A program made the position numbers and the translations under genes. Shown piece after piece: positions 25,606-33,414 of a DNA stretch of 50,433 nt. The number at the start of each line of letters is the position of its first letter. Position 1 is the first letter of the stretch. The stretch covers positions 1 through 50,433 of the forward strand of contig JAMCZE010000008.1 of assembly GCA_023485845.1 (NCBI GenBank). The letters run 5' to 3'. Source of the DNA: Patescibacteria group bacterium. Its GTDB lineage: Bacteria > Patescibacteriota > Microgenomatia > JAMCZE01. The notes beneath the pieces are model-generated. The model saw nothing but the letters and a program-made list of their open reading frames with translations, was not told the origin of the DNA and did no database searches.

Positions 25606-26442
25606 CTATTGAATAAACCCGCCGTGCACAAAACAGCGATAGATTACCTTGTCCTTAAGTGATATTTCCTCCGCGCCTGAAAATCTTGCCAGATCGCCAT
25701 CTGCAAAGAATTTATATTTCCAATCGCCATCAGTAAATTCATTAGGCCCTCGGACAGGCACGGGACTATCGTATTCTTGCATCAAAGATTCTCTAAGAAA
25801 GTCATAGACCTCTTTTTCTCCAATTTCTTCAGAAAGAATAAAGCCATAATAGTTTGCACCCCAAACAGGCTTTTCTTCCTGGTAAACAATTTCCTCGCCA
25901 ATAAAGTCTCGGCTGCCAAAATAAGTGTCGTGATAAATTAAGCCATCTTTTTCGAAGTGATAGTCCTCGGATTTAAGTCGGTTTGATTCAACTTTAGGAG
26001 CATCTTTGTTTGCATATGTGCTTTTGTTTGCTTCGCTAAGAAAATGCGCAAGAACGTCTTTCGGCAGGTCTTGATAGTTTGGCAATTGATATTCAGGTAT
26101 ACCAAGCGTTAGACCATACTTCCGCACCTCATCATATTGAGTTTTATTACTGCGATCAACGTGAAAAACTTTCTCCCTAAAAATAATGTAATGCTTTTTA
26201 TCATTTCTAAAATCCGCATACCAAGAACTAACATGACTAACATCTATTACCTTGCTTAATTTCTGTGCGATCTCTGCCGCATCTATTTCTGGAATCTCGA
26301 CTCTATGTAAAGTCCATTGCTTTAACCAGGGCGTCTGATGTTCGTCCGTAACAGACTCAATGTCAGTCTTCAAAATCTTCAGACCTTTAAGCACGTCTGC
26401 ATTATCCAAGCTCTCTTCAATTATTGTACCTTTGTAATTCAT
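25606..26442 (-). CDS. DUF5680-domain protein with a small-molecule-like N-terminal domain
   Basis: The C-terminal half (about residues 165-278) matches DUF5680: GLIYHDTYFGSRDFIGEEIV, KPVWGANYYGFILSEE, RGPNEFTDGDWKYKF. The N-terminal ~110 residues (TDIESVTDEHQTPWLKQWTL, HRVEIPEIDAAEIAQKLSK) recur in CPR hypothetical proteins and carry YIIFREKVFHVDR; function unknown. It overlaps the hydrolase start/stop by 4 nt and is firmly within the operon. Confidence 0.65.
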   Translation of the reverse strand: MNYKGTIIEESLDNADVLKGLKILKTDIESVTDEHQTPWLKQWTLHRVEIPEIDAAEIAQKLSKVIDVSHVSSWYADFRNDKKHYIIFREKVFHVDRSNKTQYDEVRKYGLTLGIPEYQLPNYQDLPKDVLAHFLSEANKSTYANKDAPKVESNRLKSEDYHFEKDGLIYHDTYFGSRDFIGEEIVYQEEKPVWGANYYGFILSEEIGEKEVYDFLRESLMQEYDSPVPVRGPNEFTDGDWKYKFFADGDLARFSGAEEISLKDKVIYRCFVHGGFIQ

Positions 26443-27182
26443 TTGAAATATTTATCCAAAAATTTTCCGAGTTCCTTATTGACCTCCTCAATAGCTTCGG
26501 GAGAATAACGATAATCATGAGTACTATGTATTTCTTTTATCATCTTTGGTGCAGGAGCTTCCTCAAATAATTTTTTAGCAACATCAACAGGCGTAAATTC
26601 GTCTTTGTCGCCATAAATCAAAAGCTTCGGTTTCCTGCAAATTTTCAAAATTTCTCCTGCATTGTACTGCTTGCCATCCTCCCAATAAGCGGCTGGTAAC
26701 TTAAATTCTTTCTGTTCTTTAGTTTTAGAAGTCCCTGGAGGTAGGTCTCTGTACGATAACTTATATCCTTTTTGCATGGCTTCTTCGCCTGGAGCCGTGG
26801 GTTCTCCAAAATTTGCCATGATGGGCACAATACCGACTACGGCCAAATTTACACTTGCAAATATTGAGACAGCCGCTCCTCGACTATGGCCCATAAGCAG
26901 AGTTGGTTTATTATTAAAGTATTCAATTAACTCACCAACCGCTTTGATATAATTTGTGGTTGTATATAAATTGATGCCTCCTGAACTTTCCCAAGTACCT
27001 GGCGGATCAAACGCTACTGCATAAAAACCATATTCAGCAAGATAATCTGCATGGCTTGGAAAGCATGCGTAATCTTTAGTATCCAAACGACCTGGTAAAA
27101 GTAGTGCCAATTTTCTGGCATTCCGATTACCACTTGCAAGTATCGCTAATTCAAATGATTTTGTTTTGATAGTCTCTGTCAT
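26439..27182 (-). CDS. Alpha/beta hydrolase
   Basis: The start MTETIKTKSFEL at 27182 is chosen; it overlaps the VOC stop by 3 nt. The nucleophile elbow is GHSRGAAV, the oxyanion region FDPPGTWESSGG is recognisable, the acid lies in LLIYGDKDEFTPVDVA and the catalytic His in IHSTHDYR. Typical single-domain size (247 aa) with no lid or signal peptide. Substrate unknown. Fourth gene of the operon. Confidence 0.85.
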   Translation of the reverse strand: MTETIKTKSFELAILASGNRNARKLALLLPGRLDTKDYACFPSHADYLAEYGFYAVAFDPPGTWESSGGINLYTTTNYIKAVGELIEYFNNKPTLLMGHSRGAAVSIFASVNLAVVGIVPIMANFGEPTAPGEEAMQKGYKLSYRDLPPGTSKTKEQKEFKLPAAYWEDGKQYNAGEILKICRKPKLLIYGDKDEFTPVDVAKKLFEEAPAPKMIKEIHSTHDYRYSPEAIEEVNKELGKFLDKYFK

Positions 27183-27183
27183 A

Positions 27184-27630
27184 TTATTGTCCCCAGTCAA
27201 TGAGCTCAGTAAATCTCAAATAGAAGCCGAATGGATCTTCGACTCTAAAATCCCTCCAAAGGGTATCACCATCTTTTTTATCCATTACGGGCTGCTTTAT
27301 GCGACCTTTTATTTTTAGCTCGATTCTATTATAAAAATCGTCGATGTGTGCGACTGGGATTGTTATTTCGGTAGCATATCCACGTTTCGTATCTTTAGTA
27401 AAATTTTTGAAATATGCCTGATTATAAACTTTTTCGTTACCGCCATAAAAATTAAGAATCGTGTCGCCTTCGTCATCGTGCCGTTTGAGCACGAGATATC
27501 CAGGTTCGGTTGCGGTAATGGGATTTTCGGAAATCGATTCGAAGCCAAGAAGTCTATAAAACTCCTTTACGATTTCAAAATCTGGAACATGTAATTCGAT
27601 AATCAAATTATTACGTATGGGTAACTTCAT
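27184..27630 (-). CDS. VOC-family (glyoxalase/dioxygenase-like) protein
   Basis: 148 residues with two beta-alpha-beta-beta-beta modules: IELHVPDFEIVKEFYRLLGF starts the first, and FRVEDPFGFYLRFTEL ends the second. VOC proteins bind a metal and act as glyoxalases, dioxygenases or resistance proteins that bind drugs. Candidate metal residues are the Glu/His in IIELHV and the Glu in RFTEL. Two nucleotides separate it from the upstream gene. Confidence 0.75.
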   Translation of the reverse strand: MKLPIRNNLIIELHVPDFEIVKEFYRLLGFESISENPITATEPGYLVLKRHDDEGDTILNFYGGNEKVYNQAYFKNFTKDTKRGYATEITIPVAHIDDFYNRIELKIKGRIKQPVMDKKDGDTLWRDFRVEDPFGFYLRFTELIDWGQ

Positions 27631-27632
27631 AG

Positions 27633-28175
27633 TTATATTTTATAATCCCAACCTGGCTGCCAAGAATGGGTGTTACGCCAGTCTTCGGTAAAGGCCTGCT
27701 TCCAAGTTTTACCCTTAAGTAAAACATCTAAAGCTAATTGTGGGGCTTTATGCGCTACGATTGCGATCGATTTTCCATCGTAATTTGTCTTCAAAAATTC
27801 CAAAAATTCAGCAATTCTATTTTTTACATCCTCATAACTTTCTCCATTAGGAAATCTCTTGCTAATCATCTTCTCCTGCATTGGCTCAACAATTGACGAG
27901 GGCTTAGCGTTAAAATCTCCATAATTACATTCTCTTAATCTCGAATCAGGAATTATTGTATAAATACCTTTCCATGTAAGTTCGGCCGACTGCACGGCCC
28001 TTTTAAGATCAGAACAAAAGACAATATCAAACTTCTTGTTTTTAGTTTGATCTTTAAGATCAATGGATTGCTTTTTACCTAATTCAGATAAGCCAACATC
28101 ATCCCAACCAGAGGAGATGTGTTGCTCATTATCTGTCGTTGTCCCGTGAACAAAATAGGTTATTTTGACTGCCAT
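27633..28175 (-). CDS. Histidine phosphatase superfamily (phosphoglycerate-mutase-like) protein
   Basis: The fold is clear from SGWDDVGLSELGKKQ, VFCSDLKRAVQSAELTW, RLRECNYGDFNAKPSS and IAIVAHKAPQLAL. The usual RHGxT motif reads VHGTT: the phospho-accepting His is kept, the preceding Arg is replaced by Val, an unusual change that may weaken phosphate binding. Length 180 aa is normal. It directly follows the HTH gene that heads the operon. Confidence 0.8.
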   Translation of the reverse strand: MAVKITYFVHGTTTDNEQHISSGWDDVGLSELGKKQSIDLKDQTKNKKFDIVFCSDLKRAVQSAELTWKGIYTIIPDSRLRECNYGDFNAKPSSIVEPMQEKMISKRFPNGESYEDVKNRIAEFLEFLKTNYDGKSIAIVAHKAPQLALDVLLKGKTWKQAFTEDWRNTHSWQPGWDYKI

Positions 28176-28177
28176 AA

Positions 28178-28354
28178 CTATTTTTTTATTTTAGAGTTTT
28201 TCTTAATAAAATCTTGCAAATCTTTTTCATAAACTCTCCAATAGCCAACCTTGACAGCATTCAATCGTCCAGCCTCAATATAGCGAAGCACAGATCGTTC
28301 ACTTACTCGTAGGTAATCGGCAACCTCTTTGATAGTTAAAAATTTATCTTTCAT
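28178..28354 (-). CDS. Excisionase/MerR-type HTH protein (58 aa)
   Basis: This short ORF encodes MKDKFLTIKEVADYLRVSER, then a recognition helix SVLRYIEAGRLNAVKVGYWR and RVYEKDLQDFIKK, the standard 'helix-turn-helix 17'/excisionase domain. It heads the minus-strand operon, 2 nt before the phosphatase gene, and is divergent from the replication module at 28447. It could be an excisionase/directionality factor for a serine recombinase here or a regulator of the operon; position fits both. Confidence 0.85.
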   Translation of the reverse strand: MKDKFLTIKEVADYLRVSERSVLRYIEAGRLNAVKVGYWRVYEKDLQDFIKKNSKIKK

Positions 28355-28446
28355 AGGTTTTATTTTTCCATTATAGCTCTACAAATTACCATTGTCAAAA
28401 GTGGCGGAATCTGTCAGAATGAAAGTAAATTACAATTACCATTACC
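28355..28446. promoter_or_regulatory. Divergent control region between operon and replication module
   Basis: The 92-nt gap carries the direct repeats AAATTACCATT (28382-28392) and CAATTACCATTACCATG near 28433-28449, and TTGTCAAAAGT with a further GTCAGAATG 20 nt on. Repeats placed on both sides of the gap are what one expects for binding sites of the small HTH protein. No single promoter assignment is secure. Confidence 0.35.
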
Positions 28447-29376
28447 ATGATCAAAGAAACAAAGGTAGCCCCAGAAGGTCTGCTGAAAATAAAACGAATA
28501 CTTGATACGATTCAAAGCCGTTACTCCCTCAATCCAGAGAGCAAATTTTTTGAATTCGAACTTGGTGGCTTCGGCTTGGAATTAAAAAATGATACTGATT
28601 ATTCGGAACTGAGAGATATTCTCAATGGCTTGAAAACAAAAGCTGGTATCGAACACGAAATAGCCGACTCATATATCGACCACAGAGGGAGAAAACAATC
28701 ATACACCCTATACGATTCCCAGAAATGTCGAATTGAAATTACCGATCCTGCAAAATTCATGAACTATCACAAAGAAATAAACGAGCAATGCCGATCAACA
28801 GCCCCGAAAGAAGGCGCAAAGGAATCAGATAAAAAAGCATTTCTGCCGATTAATATCGGCCAAATATTTGCGGGTCTCAAAAAAGATAAACCTAAATTTC
28901 CATACAAGTTGCCAGCTGGAACGAGATGGGAAGATACGACAATCAAATTTGAGGATGACGAAAACATCTACATCCAGGTTAAACATCTTAAGCACCACAC
29001 CAATTACAAAGAAATGGAATTTGTCGGGAGAGGGAAAAATCCAGGGCCGAGCGAACTGTGGACGTTCCTAAAAGTTCTGGCCCAGGTTAATGGCGAACTG
29101 GCCGTTAAAGACAAACAGGCCAGAGACAAATATAAAAAGCAAAAAGAGCTTCTGGCAAAAGCACTTCAGAGTTACTTCTCTATCGATTACGATCCATTTT
29201 TCCCTTACCGCAATTCCTTTGAAAAATATGGCAATTCCTACAAAATTAAAATCACTTTAATCCCGCCAACCAAAACAAAAGAGCCAGAAACCGAAGAAGA
29301 AAAAGACGATCTGGGAGTAAAAGAATATCTCGACGAGCAATCTCCCAATGTCTACGAAAAGGAAAAGCGAAATTAG
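28447..29376 (+). CDS. Unknown protein of the integrative element (309 aa)
   Basis: No known domain recognised. The protein is soluble and rich in Lys/Glu. The N-terminus resembles a beta-alpha module (FFEFELGGFGLELKNDTDY); a central stretch (LPAGTRWEDTTIKFEDDENI) precedes a helical region (ARDKYKKQKELLAKALQSYF) and an acidic tail. It has its own terminator at 29406-29433, so it is probably monocistronic. Its place beside the HTH gene and ahead of the primase suggests a role in element replication or control, but this is inference. Confidence 0.55.
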   Translation: MIKETKVAPEGLLKIKRILDTIQSRYSLNPESKFFEFELGGFGLELKNDTDYSELRDILNGLKTKAGIEHEIADSYIDHRGRKQSYTLYDSQKCRIEITDPAKFMNYHKEINEQCRSTAPKEGAKESDKKAFLPINIGQIFAGLKKDKPKFPYKLPAGTRWEDTTIKFEDDENIYIQVKHLKHHTNYKEMEFVGRGKNPGPSELWTFLKVLAQVNGELAVKDKQARDKYKKQKELLAKALQSYFSIDYDPFFPYRNSFEKYGNSYKIKITLIPPTKTKEPETEEEKDDLGVKEYLDEQSPNVYEKEKRN

Positions 29377-29405
29377 TCTTTGACAATTCCAAAAGTAGAC
29401 CAAAG

Positions 29406-29433
29406 AAACTCCTCACAAAATGGGGAGTTTTTT
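29406..29433 (+). terminator. Intrinsic terminator
   Basis: AAACTCC and GGAGTTT form a 7-bp stem around a short A-rich loop, with the T-run extending to 29433. It follows the stop of the 309-aa gene by 30 nt. Confidence 0.8.
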
Positions 29434-29501
29434 GATTTTTCAAAACTCATCGTGAAATTCGCCATCTGGGGGTAGAAGACAAAAATTCTTAACCAAATTA
29501 T

Positions 29502-29765
29502 ATGACCAAAAAATTACCCTCAGCTGAAGACTATACTCATTTTTTATCCACGTTTGATCTGGGAGCAGCCGCCTCATTGGTGTCGGCTGGCTTTGAGCTT
29601 GTCTCACTGGACAAAACCAATCCCAGAAAAGTCCAGTTCATCTTTCGCCGAGAACTCGGCATTGAAAAGGTCGTTGATGACTACTGGTCAGATCGCCTGG
29701 ACGTTAAAGCCAGAACATTCTTTGACAATGTGAAGATGTTAAAAAACCGAATCTATTCGGAGTAA
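29502..29765 (+). CDS. DUF5659-like small protein
   Basis: The 87 residues (YTHFLSTFDLGAAASLVSAG, FELVSLDKTNPRKVQFIFRR, then YWSDRLDVKARTFFDNVKML) follow the DUF5659 pattern 'dl.lAayLl..G..l..id..np.kv.F.F', typical of small proteins encoded next to primases in phages and integrative elements. Role unknown. First gene of the replication operon, after the terminator. Confidence 0.6.
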   Translation: MTKKLPSAEDYTHFLSTFDLGAAASLVSAGFELVSLDKTNPRKVQFIFRRELGIEKVVDDYWSDRLDVKARTFFDNVKMLKNRIYSE

Positions 29766-29769
29766 ACAG

Positions 29770-29970
29770 ATGATACCAGACACTCAAATGATAACTAAAT
29801 TTCAGGAGCTGATTAAGAAAGCAACTGGCAAAAAAATCAGCCGACAGGAAGCTCTTGAAAAAGGAGCGAAGTTTCTCCGTCTGGTTGAACTAACTTACAA
29901 ACCGATGACCGAATCCGAATTCCAAAAACTGCAGGAACGACGCAAAGAGACTGGCGACTTAAAAACTTAA
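29770..29970 (+). CDS. Small helical element protein (66 aa)
   Basis: A Lys-rich helical protein (MITKFQELIKKATGKKISRQ, EALEKGAKFLRLVELTYKPM) without a recognised family. It sits 4 nt after the DUF5659-like gene and 11 nt before the primase gene. The pattern is similar to small plasmid or phage accessory proteins. Confidence 0.6.
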   Translation: MIPDTQMITKFQELIKKATGKKISRQEALEKGAKFLRLVELTYKPMTESEFQKLQERRKETGDLKT

Positions 29971-29981
29971 CCAAAAACATT

Positions 29982-32162
29982 ATGCAAGAATTACAAACAA
30001 TTACCATTAAAGAATATTTATCCCGCAAGGGCGTTGCTTTTCGGGAGAGCGGCAAAGAGCTTATCGTTAAGTGCCTTTTTAATAACTGCGACAAAGACAG
30101 CCAAAGCAATGAGGCTCATCTGTATTTTGATTCAGAAACAGGCCAATACGAATGCAAGAAATGCGGTGAGAAAGGCAACCTCATAACTCTGGCCAAACAT
30201 CTGGGAGATGACATTAACGAGATAGCCTTAAATCCACGAGTTTCAGCAGTTAAGCCACGTTCCGCAAAATTTGGGGCTGTGTCGGCAGATGCCTGCCACT
30301 TGGCACTTACTCCCGATATCAGAAAGTATTTGAACGCCAGGGGCATTTCTGACCCCGTTGTGGACGCTTTCAAGCTGGGCTGGGGTAAATTCTATGGAAA
30401 ATACTGGATTACCATACCCATAAAGGACATTTACGGGTCTTTTTGTTTTTTCAAACTGCGCCAAGACCCGAACACTGGAAACGATAAAATGACCTATCCC
30501 AAAGGCATTGAGGCTCAAATTTACGGCTGGGAGATGCTAAGCGAAAATCATGATCGAATAATAATCTGCGAAGGAGAATTGGACAGGCTGGCCCTGATAT
30601 CAAGAAATATCCCTGCCATCACTTCAACACACGGCGCATTGACCTTCAAAAAAGAATGGGTAGATAAAATCGGCAAAGGCAAAAAGATTTACATCTGCTA
30701 CGACAATGACGAAGCTGGCCGAAAAGGATCGGAACGAGTGGCAAAACTGCTGGAAAATTCTGGCAATGAAATCTTTATTGTTACTCTCCCAAACGAAGTT
30801 GGCGAGGGCGGAGATATCACAGATTATCTGGTAAAACTCAACGGCGATCCCGAAGACCTATTCAGCAAATATGCCAAACCTTATCCAGAAAAAATTGATA
30901 CCTCGCAATTCAAACCTCTATCAGCAAAAAAAATTATAGAAACATTAGGGCTGACCATAAAAAGAGATGAGGAAAATAAGCTGATAACGTTTCTGTGTGA
31001 GCTCTCGGCCTACACCAAAAACTCCCAGCTCAACATTTCTTTTAACGCTCCGTCGTCAACTGGCAAATCATATATCCCGACAGAAATTGCTCGGCTCTTT
31101 CCAGAAGACGATATTGTCGAAGTCGGCTACTGCAGTCCGACTGCATTCTTTCATGACGTGGGAGAATACGACAAAGAGAGAAACGGCTACCTGGTAGACC
31201 TGAGCCGCAAAATATTAATCTTCTTAGATCAGCCACACACTCTGCTTTTACAACATTTAAGGCCATTACTATCTCACGACAAAAAGGAAATTCGCTTAAA
31301 GATTACCGACAAATCACAGAAAGCAGGATTAAGAACTAAAAACATATTTCTCCGAGGATTTCCTGCGGTAATTTTCTGTACTGCAGGACTAACGGCCGAT
31401 GAACAAGAAACCACGAGGTTTATGCTACTCTCGCCAGAAACCAATCAGGAGAAAATCAGGCAGGCAATTTACGAGAAAATCAAAAAAGAAACTGACAGCG
31501 AGAAATACGAAAATGTGCTTGAGGAAAATCTTGAAAGGCAGTCTCTTAAGGAAAGAATAAAGGCAATCAAACTCGAAAACATTCAGGGAATAAAGATCGG
31601 CTCGCCTGAAGAATTGGAGAAGATGTTCTTCGGCCAGAACAAAATGTTAAAACCCCGCCATCAGCGAGATATCGGCCGCATCATCTCATTGGTCAAAGCA
31701 TTTGCATTATTAAATCTATGGTTCAGGCAAAGAGAAGGATCAATCATCGTGGCCAACAGCGATGACATCACAGAAGCCTTCAATGTCTGGGATACTATTT
31801 CCGAAAGCCAAGAGCTTAACCTTCCGCCGTATGTCTACAAGCTTTTTCAGGAAATAATAATTCCAGCCTGGAATGAAAAGAATCAAGGTCGAGATGAGTT
31901 TGAAAAAATCACGGGCCAGCTGGGATTAACCAGACGGGAGATACAGCGAAAACACATTCTGGTTTATGGGAGAACTCTGGCCGACTGGCTTCTACGCCAA
32001 CACATGATTCCGTTATTAGAGAGCGCAGGATTAATCTGCCAAGAGCCTGATCCAAGCGACAAGCGGAAAATGTTAATTTACCCCACCACCCCACTCGGTA
32101 ATTCAGCCACTCAAAACAATAGTGAGCCCAATGGTGGGGTAGAAGAAAAATTAAATATATGA
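29982..32162 (+). CDS. Primase-helicase of an integrative element (zinc finger, Toprim, P-loop)
   Basis: Residues about 25-65 form a CHC2-like zinc finger (CLFNNCDKD, then YECKKCGEKGNL). About 110-290 are primase core and Toprim: YWITIPIKDIYGSFCFFKLR, the acidic IIICEGELDRLA, and YICYDNDEAGRKG. Near 350-360 is a Walker A motif, NAPSSTGKSYIP, with a Walker-B-like ILIFLDQPH at about 410, making a fused ATPase/helicase. The C-terminal part is winged-helix-like (GLTRREIQRKHILVYG). The order resembles replication proteins of phages and plasmid-like integrative elements. It should initiate replication of the excised element. Confidence 0.8.
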   Translation: MQELQTITIKEYLSRKGVAFRESGKELIVKCLFNNCDKDSQSNEAHLYFDSETGQYECKKCGEKGNLITLAKHLGDDINEIALNPRVSAVKPRSAKFGAVSADACHLALTPDIRKYLNARGISDPVVDAFKLGWGKFYGKYWITIPIKDIYGSFCFFKLRQDPNTGNDKMTYPKGIEAQIYGWEMLSENHDRIIICEGELDRLALISRNIPAITSTHGALTFKKEWVDKIGKGKKIYICYDNDEAGRKGSERVAKLLENSGNEIFIVTLPNEVGEGGDITDYLVKLNGDPEDLFSKYAKPYPEKIDTSQFKPLSAKKIIETLGLTIKRDEENKLITFLCELSAYTKNSQLNISFNAPSSTGKSYIPTEIARLFPEDDIVEVGYCSPTAFFHDVGEYDKERNGYLVDLSRKILIFLDQPHTLLLQHLRPLLSHDKKEIRLKITDKSQKAGLRTKNIFLRGFPAVIFCTAGLTADEQETTRFMLLSPETNQEKIRQAIYEKIKKETDSEKYENVLEENLERQSLKERIKAIKLENIQGIKIGSPEELEKMFFGQNKMLKPRHQRDIGRIISLVKAFALLNLWFRQREGSIIVANSDDITEAFNVWDTISESQELNLPPYVYKLFQEIIIPAWNEKNQGRDEFEKITGQLGLTRREIQRKHILVYGRTLADWLLRQHMIPLLESAGLICQEPDPSDKRKMLIYPTTPLGNSATQNNSEPNGGVEEKLNI

Positions 32163-32305
32163 CAAACACAATAAAACTCAATAGAAAAATGCGAAAAGGT
32201 ATGTTCAGCATATCCGATCAATGTAGAAAAGAAATGATGAGTGAAGCAATTAAACGAGGTAAAGCTTATGCAAAATCACAACGTCAAAATAACAAAACTA
32301 CCTAA
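32159..32305 (+). CDS. Possible 48-aa basic protein
   Basis: The start codon overlaps the primase stop (ATGA, 32159-32162). The frame (MTNTIKLNRKMRKGMFSISD, then SEAIKRGKAYAKSQRQ) is basic and helical, like small DNA-binding element proteins. It overlaps the start region of the next gene in another frame. Short and without homology I can name, so it is tentative. Confidence 0.35.
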   Translation: MTNTIKLNRKMRKGMFSISDQCRKEMMSEAIKRGKAYAKSQRQNNKTT

Positions 32306-32741
32306 AGAAACCGAGCTAAAGAAGTTTGATATCAATGGCTGGCTCGCAAAGGTCGACCTCTGGTCAGGAAAAGAAGTCGGTAAATTAACCGATCAGATTA
32401 TTAAAGACTACAACTGCCAAACCGCACTGGAGCTTTTGCTGGCTGGGAGAGTAGCGGCTCTGTCATGGAGATTAAATCACTGGGAGAGTCTGCTGGATAT
32501 GATGCTTAGCGATGGCAGCGATGCCTATAACTTTTCAAGCTCAGCCGATGACACACAAAGAAAGGCCGTAAAAGAATTAAGCAAAGGAGTTGAATCAACG
32601 CATCGACAATGGCTGACTTCGATTCTTCTGCTTAAAGAATTAAAGCAACCGACCCTGAATCTACAAATCAAAACCAAGAACGCATTGATCGCCCAAAATC
32701 AGCAAATCAACGTCGAAAAACCAGAGAAGCCAAATCATTAA
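32268..32741 (+). CDS. Unknown helical element protein
   Basis: The start MQNHNVKITKLPKETEL (32268) is preferred over 32241 because it lies just after AAAGCTT and avoids most overlap with the preceding small ORF. The protein is helical with no signal or membrane segment (LELLLAGRVAALSWRLNHWE). No family recognised. It belongs to the primase operon by spacing. Confidence 0.6.
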   Translation: MQNHNVKITKLPKETELKKFDINGWLAKVDLWSGKEVGKLTDQIIKDYNCQTALELLLAGRVAALSWRLNHWESLLDMMLSDGSDAYNFSSSADDTQRKAVKELSKGVESTHRQWLTSILLLKELKQPTLNLQIKTKNALIAQNQQINVEKPEKPNH

Positions 32742-32782
32742 CCATCAATAATCTTGGAAAATATATTTTTAATCACACACCA

Positions 32783-33169
32783 ATGAAAGACATTGATTTA
32801 GCCCAAATTCAATACCAAAGCTTTGCCGTAGAAGAATGCGGAAGGATAGACATCAACGAGATGATGGCAAAGATTAAAGAATTATTGAAAACCGAGCTTC
32901 TGCAGATAGAACTGAACGGGCTGGAAAATGACATCAAGCTGAGCTCTTCAAAAACTGGCAAAGGCGGAATCAGATACTGGTTTTTCTGTCCAAATTGTAA
33001 TAAGCGGGTTGGAGTTCTATACCGCCGTCCTGGAAGCAATTCTCTGGTCTGCCGAAGATGCGGAAACCTGCAATACAGCGCAGCTCGATATCACCGATCA
33101 CAGCAAGAGGAGCATGCGAGATTAATTAAAAGACTTTTGAAAGATCAGAAAAATAAAACAGCACATTGA
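32783..33169 (+). CDS. Zinc-ribbon protein of the element
   Basis: The C-terminal half carries WFFCPNCNKRVGVLY and LVCRRCGNLQY, two CxxC knuckles spaced as in a zinc ribbon that may bind nucleic acid. The N-terminal half is helical. The pattern CPxCxKRVxxLYxxxxxxxCRxCxxLxY is common in element-borne proteins near recombinases. Its stop codon overlaps the -35 box of the following RNA gene's promoter. Confidence 0.7.
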   Translation: MKDIDLAQIQYQSFAVEECGRIDINEMMAKIKELLKTELLQIELNGLENDIKLSSSKTGKGGIRYWFFCPNCNKRVGVLYRRPGSNSLVCRRCGNLQYSAARYHRSQQEEHARLIKRLLKDQKNKTAH

Positions 33170-33194
33170 GAAATCAGACAAAATGGGGTAAAAT
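33166..33194 (+). promoter_or_regulatory. Promoter of the structured RNA
   Basis: TTGAGA (33166-33171), exactly 17 nt, TAAAAT (33189-33194). The predicted start, about 33201, coincides with the first base of the long closing stem of the RNA, which supports an independently transcribed RNA. An alternative TATAAT at 33194-33199 lacks a matching -35. Confidence 0.65.
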
Positions 33195-33200
33195 ATAATT

Positions 33201-33347
33201 GCGTCCTACAAGTTTGAATATCTGCACAGGGTATTGCTTCTTTTGAAGCCCAATTGCGGGCTGAAAGGGGCGACTATCCTCCACAATTGGTTGCCTTGTG
33301 CAATTCAGACTTGTGGGACGCAGGCTCTGGTCGTCCCTTTTTGTTTT
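33201..33347 (+). ncRNA. Structured RNA of unknown class upstream of mltG
   Basis: A 13-bp closing stem joins 33201-33213 and 33309-33321 (one G-U pair). The rod continues with TGAAT/ATTCA and a 9-bp TGCACAGGG/CCTTGTGCA helix. Inside are a perfect hairpin GCTTC-TTTT-GAAGC and a CCAATTG/CAATTGG stem holding a G-rich loop (GGGCTGAAAGGGGCGAC). The 3' arm of the closing stem is reused as the 5' arm of a terminator (33315-33342), so the two folds exclude each other. It fits no class I know; the rod shape is loosely 6S-like but lacks a central bubble and is short. It could be a free small RNA or a cis switch for mltG, 94 nt downstream of the closing stem. Confidence 0.65.
33315..33347 (+). terminator. 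Terminator overlapping the RNA's closing stem
   Basis: GGGACG (33315-33320) and CGTCCC (33332-33337) close an 11-nt loop and are followed by TTTTTGTTTT. The left arm lies within the 3' strand of the RNA's closing helix, so forming that helix would open the terminator. Confidence 0.75.
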
Positions 33348-33414
33348 GTTTGACTTCTTCAAACCTTTGGCCCATGTATGTGTGTAGAGCAATAAAATTA
33401 AAAGTTTACATAAT

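Noticed and set aside
33201-33347. 6S RNA
   Set aside because: Closing stem and rod shape are reminiscent, but it is too short and lacks the large central bubble; left as unknown class.
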